A DNA stretch of 64,000 nucleotides from Actinomycetota bacterium (GCA_019240215.1 JAFAYQ010000035.1:1-64000), one strand, 5' to 3'. Positions 15,328-23,746 are shown, counted from the first letter of the stretch. Translations and numbers: made by a program. Notes: generated by a model not told the origin, from the sequence alone.

Positions 15328-17022
15328 ATGTCGTCGCCGCCGATACCGGAAACCGTGACTCCCTACGACGAGGCCAGCGTGCTGGCTTACCGGCGGGCCG
15401 GACTGTGGACCGGCACGTCGCTGCCCGCGCAGCTGCTGACGGCGGCCGCCCGCCACGGCGCCCGCCCGGCCCTGATCGCCGAGGGCCGGACCTGGACCTT
15501 CGACGAGCTGCTGGCCGAGGCCGGGCGGCTGGCCCGGGGTCTGCTGGCGGCGGGCGTGGTCCGACCCGGCGAGCCGGTCATGTTCCAGATGGGCAACGTG
15601 GCCGAGACCGCCGTCGCCTACCTGGGATGCCTGCTGGCGGCCGCCTCGCCCGTGTGCACGCTGCCCATGCACGGCACCCGCGAGATCGGGCTGCTGGCCC
15701 GCCACGTCGGGGCCCGCACGCTGATCAGCCAGCACGACTACGGCTCGGGCCGGCTGCGGGCGCAGGCGGCCGAACTGCTGGCCGGGGGCGTCATCACCGA
15801 CGTGGTGATCAGCCGCGGCGAGCCACTCGGATCCACCCCCGGCTACACCCAGCTGGTCGAGGCCGGAGCGGCCGAATCAGCCGGCCCGCTCCCCTACCGC
15901 GACATCGACCCGACCGTGACCCCGGCCCTGCCCGCGGTGTTCCAGCTGTCCGGCGGCACCACCGGGCTGCCCAAGGTCGCCCCCCGGCTGCACGAGGAGT
16001 ACGGCTACAACGCCCGGGTGTGGGCGGACACGATGGAGATGGACACCGGTACCCGGATGCTCTATCCGCTGCCGCTGATGCACAACGCCGGGATCTCGAC
16101 CGGCCTGCAGCCGACCCTGTTCGCCGGGTCGACACTGGTGCTGGCGCCCTCGGCCGACATCGACACGCTGCTGGACCTGATCGAGGAGCACCAGCCGCGA
16201 CTGGTGCCGGTGGTGCCACCCGCGCTGGCGGTGCGGCTGCTCGAATCGCCGCGGGCGCACCAGACCGACCTGTCGGGCCTGCGCGACTTCGTGATCGGCG
16301 GCCAGCGGCTGGCGGCCGGGGTCGCCGAACGGCTGCGCGACGAGCTGGGCTTCCGGGTCCGGCAGATGTTCGGCATGGCCGAAGGCATGTTCCTGGCCAC
16401 CCCGGCCGGAGCCAGCGAGGCGGTCCGGCACCACACGGTCGGGGCGCCGGTGTCAGCCGCCGACGAAATCCGCATCCTCGAGCCCGGCTCCGAGACCGAG
16501 GTCGCCGACGGGGTGGTCGGCGAGTTCGCGGCCCGCGGCCCGTACACGATCCGCGGCTACTACCGGGCCGAGGAGCACAACCGGGCCAGCTTCACCAGCG
16601 ACGGGTTCTACCGGACCGGGGACCTGGCCCGGCGCCACGTCACCGCCGAGGGCGTCTTCTACTCGATCGACGGCCGGATCAAGGACGTCATCAACCGGGG
16701 GGCGGAGAAAATCTTCGCCGAGGAGGTGGAGGAGATCATCGTCCGCCACCACGACGTGGTCACCGCCGCGCTGATCGCGATGCCGGACCGGGTGCTGGGC
16801 GAGCGCGCCTGCGCCTACCTGGTGATGGAGGACGGCGCCGCCCCGCTCACGGTCGGCACGCTGACCAGCCACCTGCTCGGCCACGGGCTGGCCCGCTACA
16901 AGCTGCCCGAGCGGGTCGAGATCGTGACCGCGCTGCCGCTGACCAACATCGGCAAGGTGGCCAAGAACAAGCTGCGCGAGGACATCGCGGCCCGGCTGGC
17001 CGCGGCCCGGGAGGAGTCGTGA
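15328..17022 (+). CDS. Aryl-acid:AMP ligase (salicylate/2,3-dihydroxybenzoate type)
   Basis: 564 aa, an adenylate-forming enzyme resembling EntE/DhbE throughout. Visible motifs: P-loop QLSGGTTGLPKVAPR, aryl-binding LPLMHNAGI (the HN pair that holds the aryl acid in EntE/DhbE), GQRLAAGVAERL, MFGMAEGM, GFYRTGDLARR, hinge GRIKDVINRGAEKIFAEEVEE and catalytic Lys in NIGKVAKNKLRED. It should form salicyl- or dihydroxybenzoyl-adenylate. With the following gene, the best fit is activation of salicylate for the salicylyl-CoA route to gentisate (SdgA in Streptomyces sp. WA46). No siderophore NRPS genes are nearby. ATG at 15328 matches the family N-terminus; it overlaps the next gene by 4 nt. Confidence 0.85.
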   Translation: MSSPPIPETVTPYDEASVLAYRRAGLWTGTSLPAQLLTAAARHGARPALIAEGRTWTFDELLAEAGRLARGLLAAGVVRPGEPVMFQMGNVAETAVAYLGCLLAAASPVCTLPMHGTREIGLLARHVGARTLISQHDYGSGRLRAQAAELLAGGVITDVVISRGEPLGSTPGYTQLVEAGAAESAGPLPYRDIDPTVTPALPAVFQLSGGTTGLPKVAPRLHEEYGYNARVWADTMEMDTGTRMLYPLPLMHNAGISTGLQPTLFAGSTLVLAPSADIDTLLDLIEEHQPRLVPVVPPALAVRLLESPRAHQTDLSGLRDFVIGGQRLAAGVAERLRDELGFRVRQMFGMAEGMFLATPAGASEAVRHHTVGAPVSAADEIRILEPGSETEVADGVVGEFAARGPYTIRGYYRAEEHNRASFTSDGFYRTGDLARRHVTAEGVFYSIDGRIKDVINRGAEKIFAEEVEEIIVRHHDVVTAALIAMPDRVLGERACAYLVMEDGAAPLTVGTLTSHLLGHGLARYKLPERVEIVTALPLTNIGKVAKNKLREDIAARLAAAREES

Positions 17023-18518
17023 CCCGCCGGGTGGACGTCATCGGCGGCGGGCCCGGCGGCCTGTACGCCGCCCGGCTGCTCAAGCGCTACGACCCGGGCC
17101 TCGAGGTGACCGTCCACGAGCGGATGGACGGGGCCGCCCAGACGTTCGGGTTCGGGGTCGGGCTGACCGAGGCCACCATGCGCAACCTGGAGGAAGCCGA
17201 CCCGGAGACGGCCGCCCGGGTCCGGGCGGTCAGCTACGCCGGGCACGAGCTGCACTGGCGGGGGCCGGACCGGTCGGTGCGGCTGCACGGGGCCCGGAAC
17301 CTGGCCGTGGGCCGGGCGGCCCTGCTCGACGTGCTGGCGCAGGCCGCGATCGAGGCCGGAGTGGACTACCGGCCCGGTTCGGCCGCCGACCTGGGCACCG
17401 TGTCCGGTGACGTGGTGATCGCGGCCGACGGGGTCGGCAGCGCCACCCGGGCCAAGCTCGCCCCCGACCTCGGTGTGCACGCCAGCCTGGGGCGGACCCG
17501 CTACCTGTGGTGCGGCACCGGGTTCGCGGTACCGTCGGCGTATTTCTCGGCCACCGCCCGCGGCCAGGAGCAGTTCGTGGTGCACGCCTACCCCTACGCA
17601 GCCGACCGCAGCACGTTCCTGATCGAGGTCGACGACACCACCTGGGCCGGCGCCGGGCTGGGCCCGTTCGACGCGGCCACCGGCCCCGGCCAGACCGACG
17701 AGCAGAGCGTCCGGCGGCTGGAGGAGATCCTGGCGGCCGAGCTGGGCGGTGGCCGGCTGCTGACCAACCGGACCCGGTGGAGCCGGTTCACCCGCCTCAG
17801 CCTGGACCGCTGGCACGCCGGGAACGTGGCGCTGGTCGGCGACGCTGCCCACACCGCCCACTACACGCTCGGGTCGGGCACCAAGCTGGCCCTGGAGGAC
17901 GCGATCGCGCTGGCCACCGCGCTGACCGGGGAAGGGTCGGTGCGGTCGGCGTTCACCGCCTACGAGCAGGCCCGGCGGCCGGCCGTGCGGCGGTTCCAGC
18001 AGCTGGCCAGCCGCAGCCAGCGCTGGTGGGACTCCTATCGCTGGCGGTCCGGCTGGCCGGCCGAGCAGCTGGGCCTGTCGTTCATGACCCGGTCCGGCAA
18101 CCTGACCATGACCGACTACGCCAAGGCCGAGCCGGCGGTGGTGCGCACGGCGCTGGGCCGGTTCGGCGAGCCGCCGCCGGCCGCGGCCGAGCTGGACGAG
18201 TGGGTGCTGGCCCGCTCCGGGCGGGCGGCGCCCGCGGCCGGCGCGGCCGTCGACGAGGTCGCCTGGTCCGAACCGGACGTGTGGGGCGAGGCCGCCGACC
18301 AGCTGGTGGCCCGGGTCGCGGCCGGGCCGGACCGGCCGGTGCTGCTGACGGCCGGCCCGGAGCCGGCCGCGCAGTGGGCCCGGGTGGACCTGGCCGAACG
18401 GCTGCGGTTGCAGACGGGGCTCTGCATCGGGGTGGAGTTTCCCGCTTCAGAAAAGGGGTTCGCGGCGACTTCGATCGCGGCCGGCCGGGCTGATTTCGCC
18501 GTTTTCAGCCCGGCCTGA
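17019..18518 (+). CDS. sdgC: Salicylyl-CoA 5-hydroxylase-like FAD monooxygenase with short C-terminal domain
   Basis: 499 aa. N-terminal FAD fold VDVIGGGPGGLYAARLLKRYDP, then FGFGVGLTEATMRNL, the DG motif VVIAADGVGSATR and the GD motif ALVGDAAHTAHYTLGSGTKLALEDA. This is the pattern of the FAD half of salicylyl-CoA 5-hydroxylase and anthraniloyl-CoA monooxygenase. Many homologues annotated bifunctional continue with a full old-yellow-enzyme barrel of about 370 residues. Here only about 120 residues follow, and the final 45 (DLAERLRLQTGLCIGV ... AAGRADFAVFSPA) resemble the end of that barrel. GTG start coupled to the ligase. Predicted role: 5-hydroxylation of salicylyl-CoA towards gentisyl-CoA. 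Confidence 0.8.
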   Translation: MTRRVDVIGGGPGGLYAARLLKRYDPGLEVTVHERMDGAAQTFGFGVGLTEATMRNLEEADPETAARVRAVSYAGHELHWRGPDRSVRLHGARNLAVGRAALLDVLAQAAIEAGVDYRPGSAADLGTVSGDVVIAADGVGSATRAKLAPDLGVHASLGRTRYLWCGTGFAVPSAYFSATARGQEQFVVHAYPYAADRSTFLIEVDDTTWAGAGLGPFDAATGPGQTDEQSVRRLEEILAAELGGGRLLTNRTRWSRFTRLSLDRWHAGNVALVGDAAHTAHYTLGSGTKLALEDAIALATALTGEGSVRSAFTAYEQARRPAVRRFQQLASRSQRWWDSYRWRSGWPAEQLGLSFMTRSGNLTMTDYAKAEPAVVRTALGRFGEPPPAAAELDEWVLARSGRAAPAAGAAVDEVAWSEPDVWGEAADQLVARVAAGPDRPVLLTAGPEPAAQWARVDLAERLRLQTGLCIGVEFPASEKGFAATSIAAGRADFAVFSPA

Positions 18519-18532
18519 CCGGCGGCCAGCGG

Positions 18533-19225
18533 TCAGACCTGCTCGTGCAGCTGGTCGACCAGCGTCTTGACCTCGCCGACCAGCCGCTGCACCTCGGCCT
18601 GATTGCCGTCGGCCCGGGGCGCCAGCAGCATAGCCTGGGCGTGCCCGGTGATCTGGTCCACCACCGCGTCGACGTCGGCGCCCGGCCGGAACCACCACGC
18701 GACCCAGTTGCACATGCCGAGCACGCTGAGCGCGGCCACCCGGGGCTCGACCGGCCGGAACTCACCGCTGCGGGCCCCCTGCTCGATGACCGCGGCCAGG
18801 TCGCGGAGGATGGCCCGCTTGGCCTTGAGGTGCTCGGCGCCGGCCTGCTCGGGCAGCACGGTCTCCGACCGGTCGAGGATCCGGAACTGGTCCGGGTGCT
18901 CGGCCCGCTGCCGGACCATCAGCGCGACCACGTTGGTCAGCTTCTGCCCGGCCGACAGGTCTGCGCGGGCGGCCAGGTGCTCCAGCACGTCGGCCATGCT
19001 CTGGGTCACCTGCTCGACCAGCATCTCCAGCAGCCGCGCCTTGCTCGACACGTAGTGGTACAGGGCCGGCCGGGAGATCCCCATCTCCCCCGCGATGTCT
19101 TCCAGCGTGGTGCTCTCGTACCCCTTGCGGGCGAACAGCAAGGTGGCCGTGTCGAGCAGCTGGGACTCCATCAGCGTCCGGCTCAGGGTGCTTCGGCCCC
19201 GGTCACGACGTTGCTCAGGCGGCAC
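18533..19225 (-). CDS. TetR-family transcriptional regulator
   Basis: 230 aa. N-terminal helix-turn-helix: QLLDTATLLFARKGYESTTLEDIAGEMGISRPALYHYVSSKARLLEMLV. The ligand-binding half contains MVRQRAEHPDQFRILDRSE and the WWFRPGAD loop found in the TetR_C subgroup near acyl-CoA genes. GTG at 19225; an internal ATG (residue 19) is possible. It converges with the hydroxylase operon and also lies 31 nt downstream of the YjbR gene on the same strand, so it may be read from the bkd operon. Candidate regulator of 13875-18518. Confidence 0.9.
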   Translation of the reverse strand: MPPEQRRDRGRSTLSRTLMESQLLDTATLLFARKGYESTTLEDIAGEMGISRPALYHYVSSKARLLEMLVEQVTQSMADVLEHLAARADLSAGQKLTNVVALMVRQRAEHPDQFRILDRSETVLPEQAGAEHLKAKRAILRDLAAVIEQGARSGEFRPVEPRVAALSVLGMCNWVAWWFRPGADVDAVVDQITGHAQAMLLAPRADGNQAEVQRLVGEVKTLVDQLHEQV

Positions 19226-19256
19226 AGGGGCGATTGTACGGGGCGGCCGGCGGCCG

Positions 19257-19649
19257 CTAGTCGAGCAGCGCGGTGAGCTTCTTCGGGGCCAGCACCCGGT
19301 AGCTCTCGGTCACCAGCTCCCGGATCTCCTGCCAGTCGGTGCCGTCGTCGAGCAGGACCCCGAGACGGCCGCGGCCGCCACGGGGGGTGAAGTACGGGTG
19401 GCCGGTGGCCAGCAGCGCCCGGCGTTCCTCGGGGTCGGCCCGCAGCACCAGCAGCGGGACCAGCTGGCCGGCCGGGTCGGCCACCGCCACCAGCAGGCAG
19501 AACGACCGGCGGCGGATGTCGAACGAGTACGCCGTCGACCTCGTCTCGACCCGTGGGTGGTCGACCCGCTCGGTCACCTCGGGCAGCGCCCGGCACAGCC
19601 CGCTGACCCGCTCGACGATGTCGGCGGGAACCTCGACCGGCTGGCCCAC
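19257..19649 (-). CDS. MmcQ/YjbR-family protein
   Basis: 130 aa from GTG 19649. Contains ERVSGLCRALPEVTERVDHPRVETRSTAYSFD, FCLLVAVADP, ADPEERRALLATGHPYFTPRGGRGRLGVLLDDGTDWQEIRELVTESYRVLAPKKL, which is the full-length YjbR fold (CyaY-like). Members are annotated as DNA-binding by structure only; the biochemical role is not established. It lies 29 nt after the E2 gene. Confidence 0.85.
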   Translation of the reverse strand: MGQPVEVPADIVERVSGLCRALPEVTERVDHPRVETRSTAYSFDIRRRSFCLLVAVADPAGQLVPLLVLRADPEERRALLATGHPYFTPRGGRGRLGVLLDDGTDWQEIRELVTESYRVLAPKKLTALLD

Positions 19650-19678
19650 GCCAATATCGTAAGCACCGATCGTAAGCG

Positions 19679-20956
19679 TCAGAGGTCGCCGAGGGCGGTG
19701 ACCGGGTCTTCGAGGTAGTCGGCCAGCGTGCGCAGGAAGCCGCCGGCGGTGCCGCCGTCGCACACCCGGTGGTCGAAGGCCAAGGTGAGCTCGGTGACCT
19801 GGCGGACGGCCAATTCGCCGTCGACCACCCAGGGGCGGTCGATGATCCGGCCGAGGCCGATGATCGCGACCTCGGGGTGGTTGATGATCGCGGCCGAGCC
19901 GTCGACCCCGAACACGCCGTAGTTGTTGACGGTGATGGTGCCGCCGGTCAGCTCGGCCGGGCTGAGCTGGCCGGCCCGGGCGGCGGCGGTATGGGCGGTG
20001 AGCGCGGCCGACAGGTCGCGGGCGGACAGCTGGTGGGCGTCGCGGACGACCGGGACGACCAGGCCCCGGTCGGTCTGGGCGGCGAAGCCGAGGTGCACGT
20101 GATCGGGAATGACGATCTCGTCGCCGTCGAGGTGGGCGTTGAGCTCCGGGTAGCGGCGCAGCGCCAGCACCGTGAACCGGGCGAACAGCGCCAGGATGCT
20201 GACCGGCCGGTCCGGGGTCCTGGCGTTGAGCTGCGTCCGGACGGTCAGCAGGTCGGTGACGTCGACGTCGACCCAGACGGTGGCCTCGGGGATCTCACGG
20301 CGGGACCGGGTGAGCTTGTCGGCTATCGCCCGGCGCGTCCCCCGCAGTGGGATGCGAGTGGTTTCAGTGGCTGATGGGGCTGATGGGGCTGATGGGACTG
20401 AAGTGACGGGTGTGGCTGAAGTGATGGGCGTGGCTGGAGCGAGTGGCATGGCTGGAGCGAGTGGAGTGGCTGGGGCGGCCTGATTGGCCTGGGCGGCCAG
20501 CTCGATGTCGGCCCGGCGGATGATCCCGGACGGCCCGCTGCCGTGAATCGCGGTCAGGTCGAGCCCGGCGTCCCGGGCGAGCTTGCGCACCAGCGGCGAG
20601 ATGACCCGCACCGGCCCGGCGCTGTGGTTCTGCGGCCGCCGTCGTCCGCGCCGGCGCCGGGTGCCCGGCGAGGCGGTGGTCCCGTACCCGATCAGCACGT
20701 TCCCGCTGGCCTCCTCGGCGGCGGCCGGACCGACGGTGATCAGCGGCTGGCCGACCGCGACCATCGTGCCGGGGTCGGCGTGCAGCGCGGTCACCGTGCC
20801 CGCGAACGGGACCGGGACCTCGACGGCGGCCTTGGCCGTCTCGACCTCGACCACGGTCTGGTCGGTCGCCACCTGGTCGCCGACCCGGACGCGCCACTCG
20901 ATGACCTCGGCCTCGGCCAGGCCCTCGCCGAGGTCGGGCAGCAGGAAGTCAGGCAT
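19679..20956 (-). CDS. bkdC: Branched-chain 2-oxo acid dehydrogenase E2 (lipoamide acyltransferase)
   Basis: 425 aa. One lipoyl domain (residues 1-78) with the lipoylated Lys in VEVETAKAAVEVPV. An Arg-rich linker leads to a peripheral subunit-binding domain VRVISPLVRKLARDAGLDLTAIHGSGPSGIIRRADIE, then an Ala/Pro/Thr linker encoded by repetitive DNA, then the catalytic domain ending AFDHRVCDGGTAGGFL with the active His and Asp. It transfers the acyl group from E1 to CoA. ATG at 20956 overlaps the E1beta stop. No E3 gene is in the window, so a shared lipoamide dehydrogenase must be used. Confidence 0.92.
   Translation of the reverse strand: MPDFLLPDLGEGLAEAEVIEWRVRVGDQVATDQTVVEVETAKAAVEVPVPFAGTVTALHADPGTMVAVGQPLITVGPAAAEEASGNVLIGYGTTASPGTRRRRGRRRPQNHSAGPVRVISPLVRKLARDAGLDLTAIHGSGPSGIIRRADIELAAQANQAAPATPLAPAMPLAPATPITSATPVTSVPSAPSAPSATETTRIPLRGTRRAIADKLTRSRREIPEATVWVDVDVTDLLTVRTQLNARTPDRPVSILALFARFTVLALRRYPELNAHLDGDEIVIPDHVHLGFAAQTDRGLVVPVVRDAHQLSARDLSAALTAHTAAARAGQLSPAELTGGTITVNNYGVFGVDGSAAIINHPEVAIIGLGRIIDRPWVVDGELAVRQVTELTLAFDHRVCDGGTAGGFLRTLADYLEDPVTALGDL
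20361..20482. repeat. Repetitive coding DNA for the E2 interdomain linker
   Basis: On the plus strand GCTGATGGG recurs three times near 20373-20397 and GTGGCTG/ATGGCTGGAGCGAGTGG units recur through 20475. On the coding strand this gives a flexible linker built from AP-rich units (APATPLAPAMPLAPATP). The lower G+C and short repeats contrast with the rest of the gene and suggest the linker expanded by slippage. Confidence 0.6.
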
Positions 20957-21986
20957 GGGCACCGCCGGAGTCCAGCCACCGCTCGTCCGGTTCGTCGTCC
21001 CACTGCAGGCGGGCGAGCGCGTCGAGGATGCGGTCGGTGCTGGGCAGATGGTGGCCTTCGAGGGCGGGGGCCGGGTAGGGGATGTCGAAGCCGGTCACCC
21101 GCAGCACCGGCGCCTGCAGGGAGTGGAAGCAGCGTTCGCTGAGCCGGGCCGCGATCTCGGCGCCGTAGCCGCAGAACCCGGCCGCCTCGTGGATGACGAC
21201 CGCCCGGCCGGTCCGCCGGACCGACTCGGTCAGGGTCCGGTCATCGACCGGGGACAGGCTGCGCAGGTCGATGACCTCGGCATCCCAGCCCTCCTCGGCC
21301 GCCGCCGCGGCCGCCTCCAGGGTGGTCGCGACCGTGCCGCCGTAGCTGATCAGGGTCACGTCGGTGCCGCGCTTGACCACCGCCGCCTGGTCGAGGGCGG
21401 GGCCGCCGGCCTCAAGCTGAGCAGTCTCCTTGGACCAGTAGCGGCGCTTGGGCTCCAGGAAGATCACCGGGTCGGGGCAGTCGATCGACTGCCGCAGCAG
21501 CCGGTAGGCGTCGGCCGGGCTGGCCGGGGTGACCACCCGCAGCCCAGGCGTGTGCGCGTAGTAGGCCTCGGAGGAATCGCAGTGGTGCTCGACCCCGCCG
21601 ATGCCGCCGCCGTACGGGATCCGCACCACGATCGGCAGGCTGACCGCGCCCCGGGTGCGGTTACGGAGCTTGGCCAGGTGGCTGGTGACCTGTTCGAAGG
21701 CCGGATAGGCGAAGGCGTCGAACTGCATCTCGACCACCGGGCGGAGCCCGTTCATGGCCATCCCGATGGCGGTGCCGACGATGCCCGCCTCGGCCAGCGG
21801 GGTGTCGAACACCCGGTCCTGGCCGAACCGGGCGGCCAGCCCGTCGGTGACCCGGAACACCCCGCCGAGGGTGCCGACGTCCTCGCCGAACACCACCACC
21901 CCCTGGTCGGCCGCCAGCGCATCGGCCAGCGCGGTGTTCAGCGCCCCGGCCATCGTGACCGTCGCGGCGTCCAGGGTGCTGGTCAC
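20949..21986 (-). CDS. bkdB: 2-oxo acid dehydrogenase E1 component, beta subunit
   Basis: 345 aa, a transketolase-like pyrimidine domain (GVVVFGEDVGTLGGVFRVTDGL, ETPLAEAGIVGTAIGMAMNGLRPVVEMQF-type region, PYGGGIGGVEHHCDSSEAYYAHTPGLRVV) followed by a transketolase C domain (DVTLISYGGTVATTLEAA, DLRSLSPVDDRTL, APVLRVTGFDIPYPAPALE). Pairs with E1alpha to decarboxylate branched-chain 2-oxo acids. It overlaps E1alpha by 4 nt. The divergent Lrp-type regulator supports the branched-chain rather than pyruvate assignment. Confidence 0.93.
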   Translation of the reverse strand: MTSTLDAATVTMAGALNTALADALAADQGVVVFGEDVGTLGGVFRVTDGLAARFGQDRVFDTPLAEAGIVGTAIGMAMNGLRPVVEMQFDAFAYPAFEQVTSHLAKLRNRTRGAVSLPIVVRIPYGGGIGGVEHHCDSSEAYYAHTPGLRVVTPASPADAYRLLRQSIDCPDPVIFLEPKRRYWSKETAQLEAGGPALDQAAVVKRGTDVTLISYGGTVATTLEAAAAAAEEGWDAEVIDLRSLSPVDDRTLTESVRRTGRAVVIHEAAGFCGYGAEIAARLSERCFHSLQAPVLRVTGFDIPYPAPALEGHHLPSTDRILDALARLQWDDEPDERWLDSGGAHA

Positions 21987-23107
21987 CGCTGTTCCCCCGC
22001 GTCCCGCAGCTCGGCCAGCAGGCTGTCGCGCTGCTCGCGCAGCGGCGCGGTCGGCTCGGCGTAGACGTGGGCGAACAGCTCGGCCGGGTCGGCCGGGACG
22101 TCGGCGTTCATGCGCTCGCGGAGCACGGCCGCGAACTGCTCGGCCTCGGCCCGCAGCCGACCGGCGCCGTCGTCGTCGAGCTGGCCGGCCGACCGCAGGT
22201 AGGCCTCAAGGCGGGTCAGCGGGTCGCGCGCCAGCCAGGCGGCGACCTCGTCGCTGTTCCGGTACCGGGTGGCGTCGTCGGCGTTGGTGTGGGCCTCGAT
22301 CCGGTAGGTGAGCGCCTCGATCAGCGTCGGCCCCTGGCCGCCAGCGGCCCGCTCGACGGCCGCCTGCACGGTCGTGTAGACGGCGGCGGCGTCGTTGCCG
22401 TCGATCAGCTCGCCGGGGATGCCGTAGCCGATGCCCTTGTGGGCCAGCGAGGGGGCGGCGGTCTGCTTGGCCAGCGGGACGCTGATCGCGTACCCGTTGT
22501 TCTGCAGCAGGAAGACGACCGGCGCCTTCCAGACGGCGGCGAAGTTCAGCGCCTCGTGGGTGTCACCCTCGCTGGTCGCGCCGTCGCCCAGCAGCACCAG
22601 GGCGACGGTGTCCTCGTCCTTGAGCCGGGCCGCGTGGGCGAGCCCGACCGCGTGCAGGGTGTTGGTGGCCAGCGGGGTGCACTGGGGGGCGACCCGGTGC
22701 TGGTGCGGGTCGTAGCCGCAGTGCCACTCGCCCCGCAGCAGGCTGAGCACCTCGACCGGGTCGACCCCCCGAGTCACGATCGCGACCGAGTCCCGGTAGG
22801 TCGGGAACAGCCAGTCCTGCTCGCGCAGGGCCAGCACCCCGCCGACCTGGCAGGCGTCCTGGCCGTGGGAGGACGGGTAGACCGCCAGCCGGCCCTGCTT
22901 GGTCAGCGCGGTGGCCTGGGCGTCGAATCGCCGCCCGATCACCATCCGCCGGTACAGCTCGGTCAGCGTCGGGTCCGGCGGCAGCGGGCCGGCCTCGGTC
23001 ACCGGCTGGCCGGCCGGGTCGATCAGCTGCCACGGTTCCCCGCTGGGCAGCAGGCCGGTGCCGGCCGGCGGCGAGGAACTGACGGGGTGGGCGGCAACAG
23101 CGGTCAC
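21983..23107 (-). CDS. bkdA: 2-oxo acid dehydrogenase E1 component, alpha subunit
   Basis: 374 aa. The ThDP-binding motif is LLGDGATSEGDTHEALNFAAVWKAPVVFLLQNNGYAISVP (GDG ... NN). The phosphorylation-loop region ALTYRIEAHTNADDATRYR matches branched-chain rather than pyruvate E1alpha. N-terminal LTELYRRMVIGRRFDAQATALTKQGRLAVYPSSHGQDACQVG is typical for BCKDH. GTG at 23107 with GGGAGCC upstream is preferred over the open frame that continues about 27 codons upstream. First gene of the operon E1alpha-E1beta-E2(-yjbR-tetR). Confidence 0.92.
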   Translation of the reverse strand: MTAVAAHPVSSSPPAGTGLLPSGEPWQLIDPAGQPVTEAGPLPPDPTLTELYRRMVIGRRFDAQATALTKQGRLAVYPSSHGQDACQVGGVLALREQDWLFPTYRDSVAIVTRGVDPVEVLSLLRGEWHCGYDPHQHRVAPQCTPLATNTLHAVGLAHAARLKDEDTVALVLLGDGATSEGDTHEALNFAAVWKAPVVFLLQNNGYAISVPLAKQTAAPSLAHKGIGYGIPGELIDGNDAAAVYTTVQAAVERAAGGQGPTLIEALTYRIEAHTNADDATRYRNSDEVAAWLARDPLTRLEAYLRSAGQLDDDGAGRLRAEAEQFAAVLRERMNADVPADPAELFAHVYAEPTAPLREQRDSLLAELRDAGEQR

Positions 23108-23127
23108 GTTCGGCTCCCAGTGCGAGA

Positions 23128-23146
23128 CGTCAGTGAACAATTGACG
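23128..23146. promoter_or_regulatory. Inverted repeat in the bkd/regulator divergent region
   Basis: CGTCA-GTGAACAAT-TGACG, 5-bp perfect arms, just upstream of the E1alpha start. Lrp/AsnC regulators bind imperfect palindromes in such divergent regions, so this is a candidate site controlling the bkd operon. Confidence 0.35.
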
Positions 23147-23218
23147 CCAGTGTCGCGCCCGGAACGGCCGAAAATCTAGACTCTGCACGGAATCTGAGAC
23201 TTATGGATTCGATCGCCC

Positions 23219-23234
23219 TTTAATATTTATAAAA
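23219..23234 (+). promoter_or_regulatory. A+T-rich -10 element, possible leaderless start of the Lrp regulator
   Basis: TTTAATATTTATAAA directly precedes the ATG at 23234 in otherwise GC-rich DNA. TAATAT at 23221-23226 would place transcription initiation at or next to the ATG, and no Shine-Dalgarno sequence is present. This fits the leaderless mRNAs common in actinobacteria. Confidence 0.45.
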
Positions 23235-23746
23235 TGTCTGATCAACAGGGGCCGCAGGACCGTGCGAGCGGACAAATGGCCGAGCTGGACGAGACCGACC
23301 TCCGCATCGTGGACGAGCTGCGGCGCAACAGCCGGATGTCGATGCGGGCGCTGGCGGCCGCGCTGCACATCTCCCGGGCCAACGTCTACACCCGGGTCGC
23401 ACGGCTCGAGCGGGACGGCGTGATCACCGGCTACACCGCGGTCATCGACCCGCAGCGGTACGGGCACACGCTGTCGGCCTACGTCTACCTCAAGGTCCAG
23501 CAGCAGGCCTGGCAGCGGCTGCAGGAGCGGCTGCTCGACATCCCCGACGTCGACCACGCCGCCTTCATCTCCGGCGAGCACGACATCGTGCTGCTGGTCC
23601 GCACCCGCGACGCCGCCACCCTGCGTGACCTGGTGCTGACCCGGCTGCAGGCGATGCCCGAGGTGGTGAGCACCCAGACCGTGCTCATCTTCGACGAGAT
23701 CACCCAGGCCACCCGGCGGTCGGGGACCCAGGCGGCTGGGGACTAG
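23234..23746 (+). CDS. bkdR: Lrp/AsnC-family regulator (BkdR-like)
   Basis: 170 aa. N-terminal HTH: LDETDLRIVDELRRNSRMSMRALAAALHISRANVYTRVARLERDGVITGYTAVIDP. The C-terminal RAM effector-binding domain follows: LSAYVYLKVQQQAWQRLQERLLDIPDVDHAAFISGEHDIVLLVRTRDAATLRDLVLTRLQAMPEVVSTQTVLI. Divergent from the bkd genes, the classical location of BkdR, an Lrp-type protein that responds to branched-chain amino acids. ATG at 23234 has no Shine-Dalgarno. Confidence 0.9.
   Translation: MSDQQGPQDRASGQMAELDETDLRIVDELRRNSRMSMRALAAALHISRANVYTRVARLERDGVITGYTAVIDPQRYGHTLSAYVYLKVQQQAWQRLQERLLDIPDVDHAAFISGEHDIVLLVRTRDAATLRDLVLTRLQAMPEVVSTQTVLIFDEITQATRRSGTQAAGD

Noticed and set aside
15405-17018. An in-frame upstream extension of the salicylyl-CoA hydroxylase through the ligase gene
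   Set aside because: The extension is Arg/Pro/Gly-rich out-of-frame translation of the ligase; GTG 17019 with GAGGAG gives the family N-terminus.
15328-17022. Siderophore (2,3-dihydroxybenzoate) adenylation gene
   Set aside because: The ligase resembles EntE, but no NRPS, isochorismate or siderophore export genes are nearby, whereas a salicylyl-CoA hydroxylase is directly coupled.
19679-23107. Pyruvate dehydrogenase complex
   Set aside because: Split E1alpha/E1beta with a divergent Lrp-type regulator and the branched-chain-type E1alpha sequence fit BCKDH better; substrate preference is still an inference.
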